NCBI RefSeq assembly: GCF_001735805.1
Contig: NZ_CP017248.1
Location: 2,108,001-2,172,000, forward strand
Direction of reading: 5' to 3'
DNA from: Streptomyces fodineus
GTDB taxonomy: Bacteria; Actinomycetota; Actinomycetes; Streptomycetales; Streptomycetaceae
Length of the DNA stretch: 64,000 nucleotides
Shown here: positions 1-8,391 of the stretch, in pieces
How positions within the stretch are numbered: position 1 is the stretch's first letter
Layout of the letters: each line of letters starts with the position of its first letter
Program-made: the position numbers and the translations under genes
The notes under the pieces: generated by a model
Told to the model about the DNA's origin: nothing
The model's input: the letters and a program-made list of their open reading frames with translations, nothing else
The model's database searches: none

Positions 1-225
1 CTTGCACTCGGGGTGGAGGAGGCCGAGGTCGTCGGCGAGGTGGTCGACGGTGCCGCCGCTCGCGAAGCTCGGGTTGAGCGAGAGCCAGGGGTCGGGCCAC
101 TGGTCGCCGTCGGCAAGGGACTTGGACACCTTCTCGCCGATCCGCGGGTCGTCGATCACCACCGATCCGGACGTGTATTCCTTATAGTCCCGGATGAGCC
201 GACGGTGCACCTCGAAGACGTCCAC
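1..225 (-). CDS. DEAD/DEAH-box helicase, N-terminal part (runs off the window)
   Basis: The reverse strand from a GTG at 225 reads 75 codons without a stop to the edge. It begins VDVFEVHRRLIRDY and contains WPDPWLSLNPSFASGGTV, which I recognise as the usual N-terminus of very large actinobacterial DEAD/DEAH-box helicases found in defence islands. Only this lead-in is present, so no ATPase motif can be checked. A purine-rich GTGAGG lies a few bases upstream of the GTG. It is divergent from the kinase at 450, and the near-palindrome at 326-342 lies in the shared intergenic space about 100 bp from each start. Forward-strand open frames over this stretch are shadows of it. Confidence 0.6.
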   Translation of the reverse strand, partial: MDVFEVHRRLIRDYKEYTSGSVVIDDPRIGEKVSKSLADGDQWPDPWLSLNPSFASGGTVDHLADDLGLLHPECK

Positions 226-325
226 GTGATCCTCACTAGCTCCCGACGTAATCCACGCATCACCGTAGTGGGTGAGGCACACGGGACGGACCGTCCCGCC
301 TTCATCCCCATTAGAGCAAGAGCAT

Positions 326-342
326 GTGAACTCAGTCAACGG
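326..342. promoter_or_regulatory. Near-palindromic operator, copy A
   Basis: GTGAACTCAGTCAACGG matches the ideal palindrome GTGAACTSAGTTCAC at 13 of its 15 positions. It lies 107 bp before the kinase start at 450 and 100 bp before the divergent helicase start at 225. Related sites occur at 1521 and 5276. The bound factor is unknown. GAAC and GTTC are separated by three bases, not the four of a LexA box. Confidence 0.5.
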
Positions 343-449
343 ATAATGCGTCGCGGGGGAAGCATTCGAAGCATTGCCGTGCCACACTCTCCCTGACAAC
401 AGCCCGGGCAGGGCGCGGCAGGGCACGGAGGGGACGGGCCGCAGGGCGA

Positions 450-1463
450 ATGGACACCGGAACACTGATCGCCGGTCGCTACCGGATCAAGCACCTGATC
501 GGCCGGGGCGGCATGGGAGTCGTCTGGCTCGCCCACGACGAGAACCTGGGCCGTGACGTGGCGTTGAAGACCATGAACGTCGATCCGGGGCTGACCGAGG
601 AGCAGCGCGCCCGCGACGCCGAAAGGTTCCGCCGGGAGGCGCAGGCCGTCGCGCGACTCGACCACGCGGGCCTCGCCACCGTCTACGACCTCGGCGAGGA
701 GAACGGCACCCGCTTTCTCGTCATGCAGTACGTGATCGGACCCCCGCTCGACGACCGGATCGTCGAGGAGGGCCCGCTCTCCATCGAGGAGACCGCGTCG
801 ATCGGCGTCCAGATCGCCTCGGTCCTGGGTTCCGTGCACGCCCGCGACGTCGTGCACCGCGACCTCAAGGGCAGCAACGTCGTGATCCGCACGGACGGCG
901 TGGTCAAGGTCCTCGACTTCGGCGTCGCCGCCTTCCTCGACCCGGACACCACAGGCCTCACCACGACCGGTGAGCGCCCCGGCAGCCTGGAGTGCATGGC
1001 GCCGGAACAGGTGCAGGGCAAGCCGGTCGACCCCCGCACCGATCTGTACGCGTTGGGCTGCCTGCTGTACGCGATGCTGACGGGCGAGCCGGTCTTCACG
1101 CACGAGTCCGAACTGATGCTGCCCGGCATGATCCTTGAGCAGCCGCCCGTACCGCCCGGAAGGCTTCGCGCGGGCATCCCTTCCGAACTGGAGGACCTGG
1201 TACTCCAGTTACTGGCCAAGGACCCCGACGAGCGACCCGCCCACGCCGGCGAGGTGTGGCGGCGCCTCGCCGTATGGCTGCCCGAGCGCCGCACCCCCGA
1301 ACAGGCACTCCTCCCGTGGGCCGAAGTGGACCCGCTGCGGCCCTTCACCCACCCAATGGGACCGGAGGCCCGGCCGGTGCGGGCATGGGCAACATCGGGG
1401 CGGAGCGGCCGAGCCGGGCGGACGGGGGCGGCGTCCAGGCGGAACAGCCGGCCGTCGCGCTGA
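450..1463 (+). CDS. Cytosolic Ser/Thr protein kinase
   Basis: Hanks-type kinase of 337 residues that would transfer phosphate from ATP to Ser/Thr on a partner. Motifs appear in order: GRGGMG glycine loop (about residue 19), catalytic Lys in VALK (about 40), HRDLKGSN catalytic loop (about 138), DFG (about 157) and the APEQ activation-segment end (about 188). After the kinase fold (to about 280) there is only a short basic, low-complexity tail. No membrane segment or PASTA repeats are present, unlike PknB, so the protein should be soluble. ATG 450 follows a purine-rich stretch. It sits between a helicase and a DNA methylase and carries operator A upstream, which suggests a signalling role in the island. 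The substrate is unknown. Confidence 0.9.
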   Translation: MDTGTLIAGRYRIKHLIGRGGMGVVWLAHDENLGRDVALKTMNVDPGLTEEQRARDAERFRREAQAVARLDHAGLATVYDLGEENGTRFLVMQYVIGPPLDDRIVEEGPLSIEETASIGVQIASVLGSVHARDVVHRDLKGSNVVIRTDGVVKVLDFGVAAFLDPDTTGLTTTGERPGSLECMAPEQVQGKPVDPRTDLYALGCLLYAMLTGEPVFTHESELMLPGMILEQPPVPPGRLRAGIPSELEDLVLQLLAKDPDERPAHAGEVWRRLAVWLPERRTPEQALLPWAEVDPLRPFTHPMGPEARPVRAWATSGRSGRAGRTGAASRRNSRPSR

Positions 1464-1520
1464 CCCGCGCGCCTCGCCGACCGGAACGCGACGTACGCCC
1501 CAAAACCCCCTTACGCATCT

Positions 1521-1537
1521 GTGAACAAAGTCAATGG
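1521..1537. promoter_or_regulatory. Near-palindromic operator, copy B (weak)
   Basis: GTGAACAAAGTCAATGG agrees with copy A at 14 of 17 positions but with the palindrome GTGAACTSAGTTCAC at only 10 of 15. It lies 103 bp before the methylase start at 1641, the same distance seen for copy A. The equal spacing is the main reason for the call. Confidence 0.35.
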
Positions 1538-1640
1538 TCGTGTACGCTGACCGATGCAGTTCGGAGGAAGGGTGGCTTGATCACACACCCATGACCGAGG
1601 GGAAAGTCCTCCCTCCACCAGAAATGCCCTGGGAGTGTAG

Positions 1641-3692
1641 ATGTCCACGTCGCGCGCCGTACCGGTGACCTTGGCCGAAATCGCCCGCCTTGCGGGTGTG
1701 GGACGAGCCGCGGTGAGCAACTGGCGGCGGCGGCATCCGTCCTTCCCCGAGCGGATCGCCGGCACCGACACCAACCCTCAGTTCTCCTTGACCGACATCG
1801 AGGACTGGCTGCGCGACAACAAGAAGTTGAAGAAGTCCGCCGAGAGGGAATGGCTCTGGCCCGCTTTCGAGGCGCTCGGCGGGCGTGACGAGACCGGGGC
1901 CGCAATCGCCGAGGTAGGACGGCTCCTCGCCGGGCGGGCGAGCGACGAAGGCGAAGAGATCCGTGCCGAGACACGGGAGCTGATCGAACGGGCCGTGGAT
2001 CTCGGACAGCGTGAAGGGGGCACGGAAACGTTCGCGTTTCTGCTGCGCCGCTGGCTCGACGTCCATGTGCGCCAGATCGCCACGACCCCGGAACCGCTGG
2101 CATCCCTCATGGCAGAACTCGCCCTCGGGGCGGCCAACGGCGTGGCGGGCGACAGTCCCGGCAGCTCCGGCGGCATCACGGTCATGGACCCTGCTTGCGG
2201 CCCAGGGCATCTCCTCCTGGCCGGGGCCGATGCCGCAAGGGTATCCGGCGCCGAGGCACTCACACTGCTCGGCAGTGACCGGGACGCCGTCCTCGCCTCG
2301 CTGGCGGACTCCCGCATGGCCCTCGCCGAGAGAGAGGGCCACAGGGAGAAGGAGTGGGCGCAGGTCTCCGTACGGGCTGCGGACTCCCTGCGCGACGACC
2401 CGTTCTCCGGCACCCCCGCCGACATCGTCCTGTGCAACCCGCCCTTCAACGAACGGGACTGGGGATACGAGGAGTTGGCCACCGACGCCCGCTGGAGCCA
2501 CGGCCTTCCCCCGCGCACCGAGCCCGAACTCGCCTGGGTCCAGCACTGCCTGGCCCAGCTGCGGCCTGGCGGCGCCGCGGTACTGTTGCTGCCGCCCGCC
2601 GTCGCGGCCAGGAAGGCCGGCCGCCGCATCCGCGGCTCGCTGCTGCGCACCGGGCAACTGCGGGCCGTCGTAGCGTTGCCGCCGGGCTGCGCCGCACCGC
2701 ACAGCGTCTCCCTGCACCTGTGGGTGCTGCGGATGCCCGTCCACGGGGAAGGCACGCCGGTGGGCGATCGGCTGCTGGTCGCCGACGCGGCCTCGCGGTT
2801 CCCCCGGGACGCGGAGGAGAAGTGGACCCCCGACTGGGCGGCGATCAGCGCTTTCGTGCGCGAGGCCGTCGAAGAGGCGGACTCCCCACAGGCCCCTGCC
2901 TGTGTACGACAGGTGCCCGTCATCGAACTCCTCAACGACGAGGTCGACCTGACCCCTGGACGCCACATTGCCCCGTCCCCGGCGGACACGGCCCCCCGAC
3001 TGGCCGAATCCTGGCGGGAGTTCACCGGGCTCACCGCGAATGTGAACAAGTCGGCCAGGCTGCTCGCGGCGCTCGACCTCGCCACGGCCGAGGCAGACAC
3101 ACCGACGGCAACCACAGTCGCCGAGCTCGCCCGGGCCGGGGCGCTCACCCTGCGCGGCGGCCAGCAGCCGCCGGAGGAATCGATCCAGGCCGGCCCGCCG
3201 TCCGACGACGGCATCCCCCTCCTCACCGTCCCCGATCTTCTGGTGGACGGCGAACCCCGCAGCTGGCTCGCTCCCGGCACCGCAGCGGCCGGCGAGGCCG
3301 TGATCGCCGAGCCCGGGGACATCGTGGTGGTGGGCGTCGCCCGTGCCTTCTCGGCCTGGGTCCACGAGGGGCCGCCGACCGCCCTCGGCCCACAACTGCA
3401 TGCCGTGCGGGTACAGCCCGAACAGCTCGACGCCTGGTTCCTCGCCGGTTCACTGCGGGCTCCCGCCAATGCCCGGCAGGCCGGAACCCACACCACGAAC
3501 TCCTCCCGCATCGACGTCCGCCGTCTTCAGATCCGCCAGGTTCCCCTCGGAGAACAACGGCGCTACGGAGAGGCGTTCCGCGAACTCACCGCCTTCGAAC
3601 GGCTGTTGCGCCGCGCGGCTGATCTCGGCACCAGCCTTGCCCGCGACCTTGGCGACGAACTGGCGGCCGGACGCCTGGCCAACCAGGCGTAG
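1641..3692 (+). CDS. HTH + N6-adenine DNA methylase (HsdM-like) fusion
   Basis: 683 residues. Residues about 8-60 (TLAEIARLAGVGRAAVSNWR, then FSLTDIEDWL) form an AlpA/MerR-like helix-turn-helix. The middle is a type I-like adenine methylase: SAM-binding motif I DPACGPGH (about 183) and catalytic motif IV NPPF (about 266), which would methylate N6 of adenine. The last 200 residues look like a degenerate HsdS target-recognition half: DIVVVG, then IDVRRLQIRQVPLGEQRRYG, then helices. No cognate HsdR is adjacent. It could be a methylase for self-marking or, through the HTH, a DNA-binding sensor. ATG 1641 follows GGGAGTG at proper spacing, and operator B lies 103 bp upstream. Its end is 28 bp from the stop of the opposed kinase. 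Confidence 0.8.
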   Translation: MSTSRAVPVTLAEIARLAGVGRAAVSNWRRRHPSFPERIAGTDTNPQFSLTDIEDWLRDNKKLKKSAEREWLWPAFEALGGRDETGAAIAEVGRLLAGRASDEGEEIRAETRELIERAVDLGQREGGTETFAFLLRRWLDVHVRQIATTPEPLASLMAELALGAANGVAGDSPGSSGGITVMDPACGPGHLLLAGADAARVSGAEALTLLGSDRDAVLASLADSRMALAEREGHREKEWAQVSVRAADSLRDDPFSGTPADIVLCNPPFNERDWGYEELATDARWSHGLPPRTEPELAWVQHCLAQLRPGGAAVLLLPPAVAARKAGRRIRGSLLRTGQLRAVVALPPGCAAPHSVSLHLWVLRMPVHGEGTPVGDRLLVADAASRFPRDAEEKWTPDWAAISAFVREAVEEADSPQAPACVRQVPVIELLNDEVDLTPGRHIAPSPADTAPRLAESWREFTGLTANVNKSARLLAALDLATAEADTPTATTVAELARAGALTLRGGQQPPEESIQAGPPSDDGIPLLTVPDLLVDGEPRSWLAPGTAAAGEAVIAEPGDIVVVGVARAFSAWVHEGPPTALGPQLHAVRVQPEQLDAWFLAGSLRAPANARQAGTHTTNSSRIDVRRLQIRQVPLGEQRRYGEAFRELTAFERLLRRAADLGTSLARDLGDELAAGRLANQA

Positions 3693-3720
3693 CACATCGG
3701 CTCGCCCGCACCGGCCGGCG

Positions 3721-5205
3721 TCACACCTCCCCGCGCCTGGGCTCGGCCAGGCGGGCCGTGAGCTGGGCGTCGACCGCTTGGCGTACGGCCTCGACACGAG
3801 CCGCGAGTTCCGGTGGCAGTCCGGCAGCGGTGCGGCCCGCCGCGTCCACCGCCGCGATGGCCGCCTCCAGTTCCCCGAAGGTGAGCCGACACTCGGCCAG
3901 GCGAAGCCGGATCAGGGCGCGATCGGCCCGCTCGGCCGGGCCGTCCCCGTGCATGAGGTCGTTGTCGACGGCCTGGTAGAGGCGGGCCGCAGCGCCGAAG
4001 TTGCCGGAGAGGCGGAATCCGTCCGCGGCCCCCTGCCACACGCGACGCACCAGAGGGCGCCGCTCGCCCCACTCCTCGCGGACGCGTTCTGTCACGCCGG
4101 ACAGCCGGGCGGTCGCGTCGCCCGGCTCACCGGACGCGATCTCCGACTCGGCCTGCGCGCAGAGCTGTTCCACCACACGGGCGTCCAGCCACTCGTCGGC
4201 CGGTGCGGACGCGGCAGGCGGTGTGAGAGCGACCTGGCGCGGACGAACAGCCCGGTCCTGCGGCCGGCGCAGGGGGGCGGTGGGGTCGGGGTGGGTGCGG
4301 GGCCGGGGTTCCGGATCGCCGACCGCCGGGGCGTACGGGGCGAGGACCGCCAGGACCTCGTCGACGGCCGGGCGCTGCTCGGGCTTCTTGGCGAGCATCC
4401 GCAGCACCAGATCGTCGATCGGCTCCGGAATGCCCGCGGCGTACACGCTCAGCGGCAACGGCACCTCGTTGAGGTGCTTGTCGGTGAGGCCAGACTCCGG
4501 GCCGAGCGGGAACGGGGGCCGCCCGGTCAGGAGTTCGTAGAGGATGCAGCCGAAGCAGTAGACATCCGTGCGCGTGGTGGGCTCGCGCTCAAGGAGCTGC
4601 TCCGGCGCCAGATAGCCGCGGGTGCCGAGCGTCGAACCGTGTGCCGTGTACCGGGTGGCGTCGGCGTGCAGCGGCTTGGCGATGCCGAAGTCGATGAGGA
4701 CGGCCCAGCCCTCTTCGTCGATCATGATGTTCGCGGGCTTGAGGTCCCGGTGGACGACCGGGAGTGTGTGCGCGCAGACCAACGCCCCTGCCACCTGGAC
4801 GGCGACGGCGACCGCCGTGGCCAGCGGCAGGGGACTGTGCTCGTCGAGGAACGTCCGCAGGCTCACCCCGGTCACCAGGCGCATGGCGATGTAGGGGACG
4901 CCCCGGTGCGATCCACCCCCGTACAGTTCGGTGATGCCCGGGTGGTCGAGCGTGCCCAGGAGGTTGGCCTCGCGCCGGAACCGGGCGTTCCTGACGGCGA
5001 GTTCGGCCTCACGCTCGTACGGGTCGAGGCAGTACAGGGCCTCGGAGTCGTGGCGCAGGAACTTCACCGCCACCTCCCGCCCCCCGGACACCTCTCGGGC
5101 CCGCCAGACCTGGGCCATCCCGCCCTTGCCCAGCGAGTCCCTCAACTCGTAGCGCCCGTCGACCAGATCACCCACGCCGGGCTTGTACGTATCCGCGTCC
5201 ACCAC
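3721..5205 (-). CDS. Ser/Thr protein kinase with C-terminal helical (TPR-like) domain
   Basis: Kinase motifs are intact: GKGGMAQVW, AVKFL, HRDLKPANIM, DFGIAKP, and a TRGYLAPEQ activation segment. The fold ends near residue 270. A Pro/Arg-rich linker leads to about 170 residues of Ala/Leu/Arg-rich helices resembling a small TPR bundle, probably a partner-binding module. There is no transmembrane segment. I chose GTG 5205 because AAGGGG sits five bases upstream; in-frame GTGs at 5223 and 5220 have no such site. It is transcribed toward the methylase gene and divergently from the PIWI-RE operon, and operator C lies in the divergent gap. It is only loosely similar to the first kinase, so it does not look like a recent duplicate. 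Confidence 0.88.
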   Translation of the reverse strand: MVDADTYKPGVGDLVDGRYELRDSLGKGGMAQVWRAREVSGGREVAVKFLRHDSEALYCLDPYEREAELAVRNARFRREANLLGTLDHPGITELYGGGSHRGVPYIAMRLVTGVSLRTFLDEHSPLPLATAVAVAVQVAGALVCAHTLPVVHRDLKPANIMIDEEGWAVLIDFGIAKPLHADATRYTAHGSTLGTRGYLAPEQLLEREPTTRTDVYCFGCILYELLTGRPPFPLGPESGLTDKHLNEVPLPLSVYAAGIPEPIDDLVLRMLAKKPEQRPAVDEVLAVLAPYAPAVGDPEPRPRTHPDPTAPLRRPQDRAVRPRQVALTPPAASAPADEWLDARVVEQLCAQAESEIASGEPGDATARLSGVTERVREEWGERRPLVRRVWQGAADGFRLSGNFGAAARLYQAVDNDLMHGDGPAERADRALIRLRLAECRLTFGELEAAIAAVDAAGRTAAGLPPELAARVEAVRQAVDAQLTARLAEPRRGEV

Positions 5206-5275
5206 CGTGCCCCTTCGCACCACTACGCATCAGACCCACCAGGGTAGCGTGAAAGATTCTAGACGCGAGCCGTCC

Positions 5276-5292
5276 GTGGACTCAGTTCACAA
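5276..5292. promoter_or_regulatory. Near-palindromic operator, copy C
   Basis: GTGGACTCAGTTCACAA matches GTGAACTSAGTTCAC at 14 of 15 positions, the best of the three copies. It lies 92 bp before the nuclease start at 5385 and about 70 bp before the divergent kinase start at 5205, so it could control both. Confidence 0.5.
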
Positions 5293-5384
5293 TCTTGTGC
5301 CATGCTCAGGTGGTGCCCGGATGTCCTCGGACTCCCGTCGCTCTGGGCACCCTTCTGCCTATGCCACCTGCCACGGGGGTCACC

Positions 5385-7130
5385 ATGCAGAACCCACCCG
5401 GCGTCGCCGGTCACGACTGGTTGATCAGGGCGAGCCCCCGGACGGCCCGGCCTGACGACGCGGCCTGTCCCACCCACCGGCGCACCGCGATGCGGCCCCT
5501 GCTCGTCGCCGACCCGGCCGTGCCTTACTCGCGGCCGCCGCGCGAGGAGTTCGGGTTCGGCCCGCTCTTCACCGCCCTCGACCTGCTGGAACACGACGGC
5601 TGGTCCGTGGAGCGGGTACGCGAGGAACTCCGGGCAACCCGCGGTCCCTTCCGGGGATGGGGCGCCCCAGTCCACCCTGCCCACCTGGCCTGGACCGCCC
5701 ACGCCCTGGAGCGCTACGTGGCCGCCCGTACCCGCGAACAGGCAGCCGCCGTCGAGGCCGGGTTGCCCGAGACCAAGCCGGTGAAGCAGCCGTGGACATG
5801 GCGCACTGCCCGCACGGACGCTCCCGACGCGCGGGGCGCCCGGCAGTACGAGCACACCCTCTGGGGCCGCATGTACGCCTCCTCCGACGGAAGGGTGCGC
5901 GATCTGTGGCTGCCTTCCCTGGGCCGGGCCAAGACCGGCCGTCCCGACGCGGAACTCGGGGCTGTAGCACAGGTGATGGCCTTCGGCGCGCCCACGCCCC
6001 GACGCAAGCAAGGCGCCCAGCCTCCGCCCACCGAGACCGACAGCGCCTGCTTGCCCGAACTGGTCCGCGTCTTCGACGTCGGGTGCGCCGACGGGTCCGT
6101 GGAGGAGCTGCTCTCCGCAGACCCCGCCGAGGCGAGGCAGCGGTTCAGGGACGACGCCGCGCCCGCCTTCATCACCGCTGCCACCGAACCCGGCGTGCGG
6201 CCCGGGGAGAGCTGTGTCGACTGCAAGGCCATCGCCGGCTGCACGGATCTGAAGCGCACCCCGCGGCTGTGGGGCGGACGCCCTCCGGCTCTCGCACGCC
6301 CACGCCGCTCCGTCTCCGTCTGGGACCTGCGGCTGCACGTCGAGTGCCCCGCCCAGTACCACCTGGTGCGGCGACTGCACCTCAACGACCTCTCGGCCGA
6401 GGACCGGGGGGCACGGCGCGGCAGAGCCGTCGACGCCTGGCTCGACGCGGAGCACACCGAACGCCCGGTGCGCGGCTGCCGGGACCGGGAGATCCCCTGG
6501 CCGACGGCGGTACAGGCCAGGGCCGGACTCGACGACACCTCCGCACGCGAGGCCGCCGGGATGCTCGCGGAACACCGGCTGCTGTGCCCGCTCAACGGAC
6601 TCGACGCCGACGAGCAGGTACTCGTACAGCATCGGGTCACGGCCTACGTACCTGAACTCGACATCGTCGTCCTCGCCGTACCCGACCTGGTGTACACCCA
6701 CCGCGGCCGGTGGATCTGGCGCGAGACCAAGACATCGACCCGCCCGCTGTGGGAACGCGATTCCCTGCTGCACGCCTATCCCCAACTCGCCCTCGGTGTC
6801 CTGCTGTTCCACGCGGGCGCGCTCGGCGACGACCCGCGCCGCTCCTGGGTCGAACTGGAGCATCTGCGCGAGGTCCGTGGGGAGAGCCGGCTCGAACGCG
6901 TCGACCCCGGCCGCGCCGAAATCGTCGACGAGGCCCGGGCCGTCATCGCCGGACTCGCCCAGCCGCTCCTGGACGACACCACGTACGAACCGAGGACCGG
7001 ACGCCACTGTCACGGCTGTCAGGCCCGGACCTGGTGTCGGCCCGGCACCGCCTACGTCACCGACCATCCGCGCCCGTCGAGCCCCGAGACACAGACCCCG
7101 CCGCGAGGAGACGCCCCGCCCCATGCCTGA
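5385..7130 (+). CDS. RecB/Cas4-like Fe-S PD-(D/E)XK nuclease, duplicated architecture
   Basis: 581 residues. The C-terminal half has the RecB-family nuclease pattern: Cys in VECPAQYHL (about 321), Asp in AVPDLV (about 435), ETK in WRETKTST (about 446), a following Q/H-rich helix (YPQLALGVLLFH), then the CHGCQARTWC cluster (about 542-551). The four cysteines match the 4Fe-4S staple of AddB and Cas4. The N-terminal half also ends in a CxxCx5C cluster (CVDCKAIAGC, about 276-285) after a VFDVGCADGS strand, so it may be a second, inactive copy of the fold. ATG 5385 is preferred over TTG 5295 because it follows a G-rich site and preserves the operator spacing. Its stop overlaps the next start, so it is co-expressed with the PIWI-RE core. 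Confidence 0.75.
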   Translation: MQNPPGVAGHDWLIRASPRTARPDDAACPTHRRTAMRPLLVADPAVPYSRPPREEFGFGPLFTALDLLEHDGWSVERVREELRATRGPFRGWGAPVHPAHLAWTAHALERYVAARTREQAAAVEAGLPETKPVKQPWTWRTARTDAPDARGARQYEHTLWGRMYASSDGRVRDLWLPSLGRAKTGRPDAELGAVAQVMAFGAPTPRRKQGAQPPPTETDSACLPELVRVFDVGCADGSVEELLSADPAEARQRFRDDAAPAFITAATEPGVRPGESCVDCKAIAGCTDLKRTPRLWGGRPPALARPRRSVSVWDLRLHVECPAQYHLVRRLHLNDLSAEDRGARRGRAVDAWLDAEHTERPVRGCRDREIPWPTAVQARAGLDDTSAREAAGMLAEHRLLCPLNGLDADEQVLVQHRVTAYVPELDIVVLAVPDLVYTHRGRWIWRETKTSTRPLWERDSLLHAYPQLALGVLLFHAGALGDDPRRSWVELEHLREVRGESRLERVDPGRAEIVDEARAVIAGLAQPLLDDTTYEPRTGRHCHGCQARTWCRPGTAYVTDHPRPSSPETQTPPRGDAPPHA

Positions 7131-8391
7131 CCAACAGCTCGTACCGGATTGGCTGTCCAACCCCGATGTCGTCCTCCTGCGGGACGTGGCCACCGCCGTC
7201 CTGCACCTGGCGGCCGTCGATCACCTCGACTCCTTCACCCTGCCCTACCCGGCCGGCGCGCAGCGGGCCCTGGACGCCCTGGTGCTCCAGTGCCTGCGCA
7301 ACGGCGCCAAGCCTCCGGCCGGGGTGCCCGAGATGATGCGCTGGGCCCGCGTCCGCCCCTTGGGCAGCTGGCCCTTGGACCGGCTGCCCGCCGACCTGTT
7401 CGACACCGCGGACCGGCTGATCGACGAGGGTTCCGGAGAGCCCTCGCAGCTCTGCCACGAGCTCGCCGTACGGGGGTACGGCGACAGCACCGGACGGCAG
7501 TACGACCGCCTGGTGATCCACGCGGCCCTGCGCGCCTGCCGGGCCGTATCGTCGCCCGAGTCATACACGGCCTTCCGGCGCCTCCTGGTGAACCGGCCCG
7601 TCCTCACCGAGGAGGACTGGGCCGAGGTGAGCACCGACCTCTTCCTCGACCCCGTGCGCTTTCTCATCAAGGAGATCTACGCCCCCGTCCCGCTCGGGTT
7701 CCGCCGGAACGGCGCGTACCTGTGCTGTCACCGCTGCCTGACCCTGCTCCATCCGGTGTCCGAGACCGAGTGGTGGTGCGAGCGCGACCAGTGCCGGCAC
7801 CAGGGCCCACCACCGCACGGCCGGGAACTCGTCGCGGCGGAGGTGGGCGAGCTGCGTCAACTACGGAAAGCACTGCGGCAGTTCGTCACCGGGCCCGGAC
7901 GCGCTGAGGTCCTTCTGGAGGGCGAGCTGCGCGCCCTGAGCCTCACCGTCGAGATGTGGCCCGGCTTCGACGCGTACGACCTTCGCATCACCTTCCCCGA
8001 GGGGCATGTGTGGGCCGTCGACGTCAAGGACTGGGCACACCCCGCCTTCCTCGGGCGCGCCGCCACCGCCGTCCGCCCCGAGCCCCCGTACGACGAAGCC
8101 TGTTGGGTGGTGCCCGCGTTCCGGGTCCGCGCCCGCCGCGACTACCTGGCCATATACGCCAAGGAGCGGGGCGCGGGGGCGGGCGGTCTGCGGCTGCTGA
8201 CGGACGACCAACTGAAACGGGCCGCGCGGCTGCGGCTGTCCGGCGAACGCGGGCCGGACGCGTCCATCGCGCCCCCGCACACCGTGCCTCCGGCCAGGGA
8301 GCACGGCGGGGCACGCACGGCGTCGTCCCGGTCCGGAAGCCAGACGGCGGCGACCGACGGCGCCGGGAAGAAGGGAGCAGACCATGCGTGA
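7123..8391 (+). CDS. PIWI-RE module PD-(D/E)XK endonuclease
   Basis: 422 residues. The first 190 are helical (start MPDQQLVPDWLSNPDVVLLR). A four-cysteine zinc ribbon follows (CCHRC about 204, CERDQC about 224). The C-terminal part has DLRITFPEGHVWAVDVKDWA, that is Asp...Asp-x-Lys of a PD-(D/E)XK nuclease (about 286-300). This layout fits the restriction-nuclease-like partner of PIWI-RE three-gene modules (domains named pPIWI_RE_Y and REase_pPIWI_RE). It would cut DNA chosen by the PIWI-RE/helicase pair. ATG 7123 overlaps the upstream stop by 8 bp, and its own end overlaps the helicase start by 8 bp, which indicates translational coupling. The family call rests on gene order plus these motifs. 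Confidence 0.72.
   Translation: MPDQQLVPDWLSNPDVVLLRDVATAVLHLAAVDHLDSFTLPYPAGAQRALDALVLQCLRNGAKPPAGVPEMMRWARVRPLGSWPLDRLPADLFDTADRLIDEGSGEPSQLCHELAVRGYGDSTGRQYDRLVIHAALRACRAVSSPESYTAFRRLLVNRPVLTEEDWAEVSTDLFLDPVRFLIKEIYAPVPLGFRRNGAYLCCHRCLTLLHPVSETEWWCERDQCRHQGPPPHGRELVAAEVGELRQLRKALRQFVTGPGRAEVLLEGELRALSLTVEMWPGFDAYDLRITFPEGHVWAVDVKDWAHPAFLGRAATAVRPEPPYDEACWVVPAFRVRARRDYLAIYAKERGAGAGGLRLLTDDQLKRAARLRLSGERGPDASIAPPHTVPPAREHGGARTASSRSGSQTAATDGAGKKGADHA

Noticed and set aside
326..342. LexA/SOS box
   Set aside because: GAAC and GTTC halves are three bases apart in the palindrome, while LexA boxes need four.
3343..5247. Long forward frame of 634 codons across the second kinase gene
   Set aside because: It mirrors the reverse-strand kinase, which has complete motifs; the forward translation has no recognisable domain.
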